Origin: an uncultured Eubacteriales bacterium
GTDB lineage: Bacteria; Bacillota; Clostridia; Oscillospirales; Oscillospiraceae
Direction of reading: 5' to 3'
DNA: 64,000 nt
NCBI GenBank assembly: GCA_900079765.1
Contig: LT599017.1
Span: forward strand, 2,201,766-2,265,765
The notes under the pieces were generated by a model, which searched no databases, was not told the DNA's origin, and was given only the letters and a program-made list of their open reading frames with translations. This document shows positions 63,905-64,000 of this stretch, piece after piece. The position numbers and the translations under genes were made by a program. Every line of letters begins with the position of its first letter. The stretch's first letter is position 1.

Positions 63905-64000
63905 GCCGCTCACCTCTATGCCATCTGTTACTTTACTATTAGCATATCCATTTTTACATGGTTCTTGTATCACCCGGTTCAATAAGTAAGAATAAGCATA

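Overview
The window looks like the chromosome of a spore-forming, GC-rich member of Clostridia, probably Oscillospiraceae (Flavonifractor/Pseudoflavonifractor-like). This is inferred from AddAB instead of RecBCD, a T-box leader, an L20-type infC-rpmI-rplT leader, SpoVAD/SpoVAE and consensus sigma-A promoters with strong GGAGG ribosome-binding sites. No species is claimed.

Bases 1-20.4 kb and 58.1-64 kb read as core chromosome. The left part holds addB-addA (break repair), a SleB-type cell wall hydrolase, a TrpB2-type tryptophan synthase under a T-box with a TGG specifier, guaB, an acyl-ACP thioesterase, a Cys-rich protein, spoVAD-spoVAE, a secreted 5'-nucleotidase-like phosphoesterase, infC-rpmI-rplT, a hemolysin III protein, trmB and tRNA-Pro(TGG). 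The right part holds a secreted CAP-domain protein, a DEAD-box RNA helicase with a striking leader, a YmaF-like protein, a CPBP protease and a membrane protein.

Between them, about 20.4-57.9 kb is an accessory island. It starts right after the 3' end of tRNA-Pro. Near 57.87 kb there is a stray tRNA 3' end that shares 16 bases with that tRNA, so tRNA-Pro is a likely integration site. In order, the island carries: small cargo genes (KptA, YdeI-like, AraC/GyrI-like, a tag gene broken by one stop codon, an XRE regulator); a mobilisable module (tyrosine integrase, excisionase-like protein, MobP3-like relaxase with Sel1 repeats, ribbon-helix-helix protein, winged-helix protein); a 12-kb leftward defence operon; a zinc-ribbon UvrD-like helicase with a small HTH protein; two overlapping tyrosine recombinases, one without a catalytic domain; and a second block of small cargo genes (YaiI, DUF2200, two peptide deformylase-like paralogs, alpha/beta hydrolase, DJ-1/PfpI with a WYL regulator, two AraC regulators, GNAT). 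Duplicated genes and duplicated intergenic repeats suggest the island grew in several steps.

The most interesting locus is the defence operon at 30347-42496. It reads: ADP-ribosylglycohydrolase fused to HsdM, a second HsdM, HsdS, a Xer-like recombinase, a second HsdS, HsdR, and a DUF262 (GmrSD-like) protein. The genes overlap or lie close together, which suggests one transcript. It combines type I restriction, specificity switching, a likely type IV arm and an ADP-ribose-removing domain joined to the methyltransferase. Translation starts were moved to codons with good ribosome-binding sites where the longest frame was clearly too long.
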